Shown here: one piece after another, positions 33,252 through 38,387 of the stretch
Position numbering within the stretch: the stretch's first letter is position 1
Layout: each line of letters begins with the position of its first letter
From: Blastocatellia bacterium
Lineage (GTDB): Bacteria; Acidobacteriota; Blastocatellia; HR10; J050
Length of the DNA: 38,387 nt
Direction of reading: 5' to 3'
Assembly (NCBI GenBank): GCA_026985075.1
Contig: JALSQX010000063.1
Location: 1 to 38,387, forward strand
The notes under the pieces: model-generated
The model's input: only the letters and a program-made list of their open reading frames with translations
Databases searched by the model: none
What the model was told of the DNA's origin: nothing
Program-made: the position numbers and the translations under genes

Positions 33252-34541
33252 TCAATACGTTTGAGCGATCAGTTCCACCGGGTGCAGGAGAGTGAACGAG
33301 AAACCCGCCAGTCGTGCTCCACTGCCGATGTGCATGAGACAACCGGCGTTTCCGGTGAGCACGATGTCGGCGCCAGTGGATCGAATGGCCTCCAGTTTCC
33401 TGGCCAGGATGTCATCGGCCAGCTCCGGGTGCATGAGGTTGTATATGCCCCCACTGCCGCAACACATCTCGGCGTGGGGCAATGGCACGAACTCCACTCC
33501 GGGAAGTTGTGTGATGAGCGCGATCGGCGCGTCTGTGATCCGTTGAGCGTGGTAGAGGTGGCAGGGAGCATCATACGTGACGCGCACATGCAACGGTCGA
33601 GGACCCGGCCGGAATCCACGTTCGATGAGGAATTCGCAGATGTCCTTGACGCGAGCGCTGAACGCCTCGGCTCGTTGGCGGTAGGCCGCATCATCGGCCA
33701 GGAGAGCAGGGTATTCTTTCAGCATAGCGCCGCAGCCGGCGGCATTGACGATGATGGCGTCGTAATCTCCTCTCTCGAATATCTCGACGTTCCGGCGCGC
33801 CAATCGCTGCGCCGTCTCTCTCTCACCGGCGTGGGCGTGGAGCGCGCCACAGCAAACCTGATCGGGGGGATCATCGACGTCACATCCGTGCTCGACGAGG
33901 ACTCGCTCGGTGGCCTGGTTGGTGTGAGCGAAAAGCTCGCGAACGACGCAACCGGCAAACAGAGCGACCCGGGTGGACCCTCCGTGAGAATGCGTCGCCG
34001 ATGACGCGGCCACTGGTGGGCCGGAGGGTTGCGTGGCCAGCACCATGGCCAATCCTTTGCGGACGCGCCCGGGGAGCGAGGCGAGCAGCCCGCTCTCCAG
34101 CAGAAGCTCGATGAGTCCGCGATCGCGCAGCCGGCGGACGAACCCCAGCACGAGGCGTAATCGACGGGGTGAGGTGAACAGGTGGTTGAGGACGAAACGC
34201 GTCACTCGGGTGAGTCCGCGATCAGGCGTCGCAGCCAGCCGGACGATGTCCCATCGCGCTATTTCCAGGAGATGCCCGTAATGGACGCCGGATGGACAGA
34301 CCGTTTCACAGGCGCGACAACCGAGACAGAGATCGAGGTGACGGACGAACGCGCGGGAATCGGGCGAGAGACGCCCCTCGGCCACCGCGCGCATGAGATA
34401 GAGTCGGCCGCGCGGCGAATCGTTTTCATCGCCAAGGGCGGCATACGTCGGACAGTGCGGTAAGCACAATCCACAGTGAACGCAGGCCAGCAACTTATCG
34501 GCTTCGGCTTTCAACTCTCGGACCAGCGAAGGTTTCTCCAT
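33252..34541 (-). CDS. glcF: Glycolate oxidase iron-sulfur subunit
   Basis: The product has 429 residues and lies third in the minus-strand glcDEF order. Two 4Fe-4S motifs lie near the N-terminus (CVHCGLCLPHCPTY, about 20-33, and CLGCRACETVCPSG, about 72-85). Two CCG-type cysteine-rich domains follow (FAGCVVRELF with CCGALHAHAG, then CHLYHAQRI with CCGSGGIYNL), as in GlcF and LutA. It passes electrons from the flavin subunits to the quinone pool in glycolate oxidation. It starts 78 bp after the glcE stop. Archaeal-type glycerol-3-phosphate or lactate oxidases share this layout, so the substrate depends on the partner subunits. Confidence 0.93.
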   Translation of the reverse strand: MEKPSLVRELKAEADKLLACVHCGLCLPHCPTYAALGDENDSPRGRLYLMRAVAEGRLSPDSRAFVRHLDLCLGCRACETVCPSGVHYGHLLEIARWDIVRLAATPDRGLTRVTRFVLNHLFTSPRRLRLVLGFVRRLRDRGLIELLLESGLLASLPGRVRKGLAMVLATQPSGPPVAASSATHSHGGSTRVALFAGCVVRELFAHTNQATERVLVEHGCDVDDPPDQVCCGALHAHAGERETAQRLARRNVEIFERGDYDAIIVNAAGCGAMLKEYPALLADDAAYRQRAEAFSARVKDICEFLIERGFRPGPRPLHVRVTYDAPCHLYHAQRITDAPIALITQLPGVEFVPLPHAEMCCGSGGIYNLMHPELADDILARKLEAIRSTGADIVLTGNAGCLMHIGSGARLAGFSFTLLHPVELIAQTY

Positions 34542-34619
34542 AGCTCTTCCGCTCGACGCCGGGTCAGCCCGGCGAGAGGCATCGACGTCTCTCGGGAACG
34601 GCGACCCGGCGATCCTCTT

Positions 34620-35930
34620 TCAGATCCCGGCGACGAATCGCCCCGGATTCAGAATGCCATGGGGATCGAATTGCTGTTTGAGCGCCCGCATGAGCCCGGC
34701 CGTCGCCCCCACTTCGCCCCAGACATCGAGCTCGCGCTTTACGGCGCGAGGCGCTCGATAGAGGATGAGATGGCCGCGCCGACGCTCGCACTCTCGACGC
34801 AGCGCCTTCAGTGAAGCGACGAGCCGAGAGCGGGTGAACTCCGTGTCCTCATACGATGCCGAAACCCAGATCGTCCCATCGCCGACGCAGGCGATGACCT
34901 GGACGTCATCGGCGGCGCTCAGGGTGCGCTCAATGAGGCCAACCATCGAGAACGCCTCTGATCGAGGTACGCTCATGCGCACCGTGACGTCGCCGCCATC
35001 GACGGGGAAATCATCGATGGCCCGCCAGAGGGCCATCGCCGTTTCGGCGCCCACCGTCGAGACGTCCAAGCCGAGCCTGGCGACCCGTTGCTGGAGTTGG
35101 TCTGCTTGATACTGCACGACGGGCTCCAAATCCATGAATCGCACGAGCAGAACGGACCCGTCAACCGGCGAAGATGGCCAGCATCGTCGAACCGTCCCGG
35201 CGGGCAAGAGATTGAGCGCCACCGGCGCGAGTTCGGATCGAACGAGCTCGCGGGCCGCCTCCTCCAGACGGGCGAGAGCGCCGCCCGAGAGCGCATAGGT
35301 TGAATCCACCTCCGGTCGAGGACGCAGTTTGAAATTGAGTTGAGTGATGATGCCCAGCGTCCCGTGGCTGCCGACAAACAGCTTGTTGAGATCGTAACCG
35401 GCGACATTTTTCACCACGCGCCCCCCACTCTTGATGATCGTTCCGTCAGCCTGCACGATGGTCAAGCCGATGACGTAATCGCGCGTGAGGCCGAATCCCA
35501 GGCGAAGTGACCCGAAATCTTCAACGGCGGCAATGGCCCCCAACGTCGCCTGCTCCGGTCTCGGAGGATTCAGCGGCAGCCATTGCCCGTGTTCGCCGAT
35601 GATCTCGTTGAAGGTGGCCAATGAACAGCCGGCTTCCACACTGACGGTCAAGTCGGCCGGTTCGTGTTCGAGCACGCGATCGAGCCGCCGCGTGGAAATG
35701 ACCACATCGACTTTGGCCAGGGGATTGCCCAGATCCAGTCCGGTCCCGAATCCCGCCGGGGCGACGATCCATCGCGCTTCATGGGCTCGGCGGAGGACCT
35801 CGGCCACCTCATCCGCTGAGCCGGGAAAGAGCACCACATCGGGGACGACGCCATCGACCGTGTATTCCGGCGTCGCGTTTCCCGGACGGACCCACTCTTT
35901 CCCGACAATCGCTTCCAGTTCGTTATACAT
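34620..35930 (-). CDS. glcE: Glycolate oxidase FAD-binding subunit
   Basis: The product has 436 residues. An FAD-binding PCMH-type domain (about 30-210) is seen with PAGFGTGLDLG, ISTRRLDRVLEHE and GGRVVKNVAGYDLNKLFVGSHGTLGIITQ. It is shorter in its C-terminal cap than GlcD and lacks the GEHGVG end motif, as expected for GlcE. It starts behind GAGAGGCTGAAC, 54 bp after the glcD stop, so the three genes are probably one transcript. It forms the flavin part of the complex with GlcD and GlcF. Confidence 0.92.
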   Translation of the reverse strand: MYNELEAIVGKEWVRPGNATPEYTVDGVVPDVVLFPGSADEVAEVLRRAHEARWIVAPAGFGTGLDLGNPLAKVDVVISTRRLDRVLEHEPADLTVSVEAGCSLATFNEIIGEHGQWLPLNPPRPEQATLGAIAAVEDFGSLRLGFGLTRDYVIGLTIVQADGTIIKSGGRVVKNVAGYDLNKLFVGSHGTLGIITQLNFKLRPRPEVDSTYALSGGALARLEEAARELVRSELAPVALNLLPAGTVRRCWPSSPVDGSVLLVRFMDLEPVVQYQADQLQQRVARLGLDVSTVGAETAMALWRAIDDFPVDGGDVTVRMSVPRSEAFSMVGLIERTLSAADDVQVIACVGDGTIWVSASYEDTEFTRSRLVASLKALRRECERRRGHLILYRAPRAVKRELDVWGEVGATAGLMRALKQQFDPHGILNPGRFVAGI

Positions 35931-35984
35931 GTTCAGCCTCTCATCGCGACGCCCGACCGCGCCTCGACAGTCGATGATACTGGT

Positions 35985-37379
35985 TCAAAAGGCCCTACAG
36001 CGACGAATGGGAATGACTTTGCCGGGATTGCAGAGGCCTCGAGGGTCGAAACATCGACGCACCCGAACCATCGCCTCTAGATCGGCATCGCTGAAGATCA
36101 ATGGCATGTAATCGATCTTGTCCAACCCCACGCCGTGCTCACCGGTGATCGAACCTCCTTCCCGGACGCAGAGTTCCATGATCTCCCGGCTGGCCCGTTT
36201 GACGCGCTCGAGCATCTCCGGGTCGCGTCCATCGTAAGGGATGTTGGGATGGAGATTCCCGTCACCAGCGTGAAACACGTTGGCTACCTGCAAACCATAG
36301 TGTTCGGCAATGCGGTAGATCTGACTGAGCACGCGCGGGAGCTTACTGCGAGGAATGACGGCATCTTGAATCATCAAATCGGGGCTCAACCGTCCCATGG
36401 CGCCGAACGCCCCTTTCCGACCGGCCCAGAATCGCGCTCGTTCCGTCTCATTCTGTGCCACCCGCACCTCTCGCGCTCCATGAGCTCGGCAAATGTCGAT
36501 CACCCGAGCCACATCGCGCACGACAGCCGGCTCCAGTCCATCCAGTTCGATGATCAGCACGGCGGCGGCGTCGGTCGGATATCCGGCGGCGAAGATCGAG
36601 GCTTCCACGAGGCCGATGGTGGCCTTGTCCATCATCTCCAGAGCGGCCGGAATGATGCCGGCGGCGATGATCTCTGAGACGGTGTGGGTCGCCGCTTCGA
36701 TCGTCATGAAGTCGGCGAGCAAAGTCTCAACCGTGGGCGGACAGCGGAGCAATCGGACGGTGATCCTGGTGGCGATCCCGAACATGCCTTCCGAGCCGAT
36801 GAACAAACCGCGGAGGTCATAGCCGAGCGCGTCGGCACCATCGCCGCCGAGTTGGACGATCTCCCCGTCGGGCAAAACGACTTCCAGTCCCAGAATGTGA
36901 TTGGTGGTCATTCCGTATTTGAGGCAGTGCGGCCCACCGGAGTTCTCGGCGACGTTCCCACCGATGGTGCAGGCCGTCTGGCTCGATGGATCGGGGGCAT
37001 AGAAGTAGCCGGCATCGGCGACGGCTTGGGAGAGGTGGACGTTGATGACGCCCGGTTCGACGACGGCCCGTTGATTCTCGTAATCGATCTCCAGGATGCG
37101 GTTCATTCGCGCCAGCTCGATGATGACGCTCTCGGGAGAGGGCACAGCTCCCCCACTCAGCCCGGTTCCCGCCCCTCGAGGAAGAAAGGGAATCCCGCGT
37201 TCGGAGAGAAACCTGACGACGGCGGCGACTTCCTCGCGGGATTCGGGGAAGACGACCGCTCGTGGTCGGCGTTTATGATAGGTGACGGCATCCGATTCGT
37301 AGACGATCAGTTCATCGGGCTCGGACAGAACCCGATCCGGATCGAGAAGGTGGCGCAGTTGTTCGATGACCGGATCCAT
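35985..37379 (-). CDS. glcD: Glycolate oxidase catalytic FAD subunit
   Basis: The product has 464 residues. The N-terminal FAD-binding domain contains FPESREEVAAVVRF, PRGAGTGLSGGAVP, CTIGGNVAENSGGPHCLKYG and GSEGMFGIATRITVRL. The C-terminal cap contains HAGDGNLHPNI and the end motif GSITGEHGVGLDK, with ARRCFDPRGLCNPGK-like closure. This is a complete GlcD. It oxidises glycolate to glyoxylate, probably to recover 2-phosphoglycolate carbon or exogenous glycolate. It is the first gene of the glcDEF run. ATG 37379 has no strong ribosome-binding site, and I see no convincing promoter in the 180-bp divergent gap. Confidence 0.94.
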   Translation of the reverse strand: MDPVIEQLRHLLDPDRVLSEPDELIVYESDAVTYHKRRPRAVVFPESREEVAAVVRFLSERGIPFLPRGAGTGLSGGAVPSPESVIIELARMNRILEIDYENQRAVVEPGVINVHLSQAVADAGYFYAPDPSSQTACTIGGNVAENSGGPHCLKYGMTTNHILGLEVVLPDGEIVQLGGDGADALGYDLRGLFIGSEGMFGIATRITVRLLRCPPTVETLLADFMTIEAATHTVSEIIAAGIIPAALEMMDKATIGLVEASIFAAGYPTDAAAVLIIELDGLEPAVVRDVARVIDICRAHGAREVRVAQNETERARFWAGRKGAFGAMGRLSPDLMIQDAVIPRSKLPRVLSQIYRIAEHYGLQVANVFHAGDGNLHPNIPYDGRDPEMLERVKRASREIMELCVREGGSITGEHGVGLDKIDYMPLIFSDADLEAMVRVRRCFDPRGLCNPGKVIPIRRCRAF

Positions 37380-37556
37380 CAGGTATCATTGTGGCACGTG
37401 CCCTCTGGAAGGGTCAATGATGGTGACCGGTATGGGATGCGCCGAATGAGATGGAAGATCAGGATATCAGCGTCGTCTCCTCCGGTCGGCGGCTCTTCTG
37501 CAGGGCTATACCCTCTACCGGAGAATGTCCAAAAATTTTTCTACCAAAAAAATTTC

Positions 37557-37585
37557 TTGACACCAATACCGAGTATGTCTATTAT
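37557..37585 (+). promoter_or_regulatory. Near-consensus sigma-70 promoter
   Basis: TTGACA (37557-37562), 17 bases, TATTAT (37580-37585), preceded by an A/T-tract (AAAAATTTTT and AAAAAAATTT, an UP-like element). This is the strongest promoter in the window and points right, away from glcD. Confidence 0.85.
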
Positions 37586-37607
37586 GTGTAGTGACGTTGT
37601 GAAGGGA

Positions 37608-37826
37608 ATGAGAGGTATTATAAAGGCCACCTACTGCGGTAATAGTGAGGGGCTCAAATCACGGCTGGCAGTCAGGATGCACGCCGATGAGCGTTGCCTT
37701 GGTCGGTGGACGCCGGTGAGGAGGTTCTCCCACGGCGATCTGGTGGCGGTGAAGGCCTTGCGGAAAGCCGGTAGCAGGGTGCGAACCGCCAGTGACTGGA
37801 CCTTGTTGATGCAGGCTGTACTGTAG
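37608..37826 (+). CDS. Small hypothetical protein behind the strong promoter
   Basis: The product has 72 residues from ATG 37608, about 16 bases after the predicted transcription start, with GAAGGG directly upstream. It is basic (MRGIIKATYCGNSEG at the start, RCLGRWTPVRRF in the middle, VKALRKAGSRVR near the end). No domain is recognised. The open frame continues upstream opposite glcD, but that part is shadow. The match of promoter, short leader and ORF supports a real gene, although the transcript could also be a small RNA or run on to the next gene. Confidence 0.45.
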   Translation: MRGIIKATYCGNSEGLKSRLAVRMHADERCLGRWTPVRRFSHGDLVAVKALRKAGSRVRTASDWTLLMQAVL

Positions 37827-37953
37827 GATTTCCTCTCAGTTACGACGACACGGGATCAACCTCACGATTTGGACTCCCCACGGTCGGATGGTCTACGAAA
37901 TCATGGCCGTAGTGTGAGGCGTTGGCCTTGCGCTATGGGCGAAGGGGGAAGCG

Positions 37954-38387
37954 ATGAGGCATAGTGTCATTCACCTTAGGAAGCGGGGAGTCATTCACCT
38001 TACAAAGCAGGGCGTCATTCACCTGACAGTGCTCACCTTGATGGTGGTGATGGTGGGTGCGGTGATGAAGGAAGTGGGGATTGGTGTGAGGGTTGAGGCG
38101 ACCGGGGGTGTGGTTGTGGTGGCGGCCGGGCGGGGGCGTCCGTGGGTGAATTTGCGGGATGGGGTGGAGGTGGAGGCCGAGTATGCCGGGCCGGCAGGGT
38201 TGCGGCAGGTGATGGAGCAGGCCGTGGTGGTGCCGCGGGCGCTGGCGGCGGGCGATGTGGATGAGGATGGGGTATTGGATGTGGTGGTGGGGTATGCGGG
38301 GCCCCGGGGAGGGGTTTTGGCGGTGCATCGGGGGAATGTGGGGTTGCTGTTTCCCTATGGGGAGGGGGATCGGCGGCCGTTTATGCC
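37954..38387 (+). CDS. Secreted FG-GAP/VCBS-like protein, N-terminal part
   Basis: The frame is open from ATG 37954 (GAAGGGGGAAGCG upstream) to the window edge, giving 144 residues. The start holds a triple repeat, VIHLRKRG, VIHLTKQG, VIHLTV, encoded by three copies of GTCATTCACCT. A hydrophobic signal-like stretch follows (VLTLMVVMVGAVM). A mature part then contains LAAGDVDEDGVLDVVVG and GGVLAVHRGN, the D-x-D-x-D-G calcium-binding turn of FG-GAP/VCBS propeller repeats. Codon use is extreme (GTG and GGG dominate), unlike the other genes here, so recent transfer or unusual strand composition is possible. The other frame on the minus strand (38328-37933, His/Pro-rich) is a shadow. Confidence 0.6.
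   Translation, partial: MRHSVIHLRKRGVIHLTKQGVIHLTVLTLMVVMVGAVMKEVGIGVRVEATGGVVVVAAGRGRPWVNLRDGVEVEAEYAGPAGLRQVMEQAVVVPRALAAGDVDEDGVLDVVVGYAGPRGGVLAVHRGNVGLLFPYGEGDRRPFM

Overview
The window looks like a GC-rich bacterial chromosome segment. Strong Shine-Dalgarno sites (GGAGG types), a mix of secreted S9 and M28 peptidases, an 11-heme cytochrome, glcDEF, selA and several kinds of intergenic palindromic repeat recall Acidobacteriota (Blastocatellia-like lineages). That assignment is an impression, not a result.

Positions 1-7740 are an accessory region. The 3' end of an IS630-type transposase (2-106) abuts a large CRISPR array (150-5035: 64 repeats of 37 bp and 63 spacers). No cas gene is in the window. 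About 20 bases between the IS end and the first repeat look like the remnant of a spacer, so the insertion probably cut the array and the leader and cas genes lie elsewhere. The array is followed by two gene cassettes. One (5036-6730) holds four small genes and the other (6768-7702) holds two. The cassettes are closed by isolated CRISPR repeats at 6731-6767 and 7703-7739. Each carries the same pair of genes: a small two-helix membrane protein followed by a protein of about 100 residues. I know of no described system like this.

The spacers are informative on their own. Read on the reverse complement, most open into one reading frame, and many fall into families that sample the same viral proteins repeatedly. 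One peptide, roughly EGRLTAxFVFQFVVGIVRALLMQ, is hit by at least ten spacers, and a LPEDERAAV peptide by five. Others cover ribosome-binding sites with start codons, stop codons, or terminator-like hairpins. If the array is transcribed left to right, nearly all of these crRNAs would be antisense to mRNA, as expected for an RNA-targeting (type III-like) system and possibly for acquisition from RNA.

Positions 7833-12347 hold rmuC and, convergent to it, a multiheme cytochrome fused to a LVIVD-type propeller. Positions 13338-21213 hold four co-directional exported hydrolases: S9 peptidase, M28 peptidase, S9 peptidase and N-acyl-D-amino-acid deacylase. They look like a peptide and modified-amino-acid scavenging set, and three of the four are preceded by the same small palindrome. 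Positions 22078-25623 hold two secreted proteins. Then come selA (25686-27089), a sigma-54-type promoter with a structured leader, a large secreted protein (27652-29538), a DegT-family aminotransferase, glmS, and the glcDEF glycolate oxidase genes on the minus strand (37379-33252). At the right edge a near-consensus sigma-70 promoter precedes a 72-residue ORF, followed by the start of a secreted FG-GAP-like protein.

Three intergenic islands (about 12560-12980, 21390-22060 and 23830-24275) hold arrays of compensatory-mutated hairpins at about 70-bp period, separated by variable stretches. This is a second unexplained repeat system.
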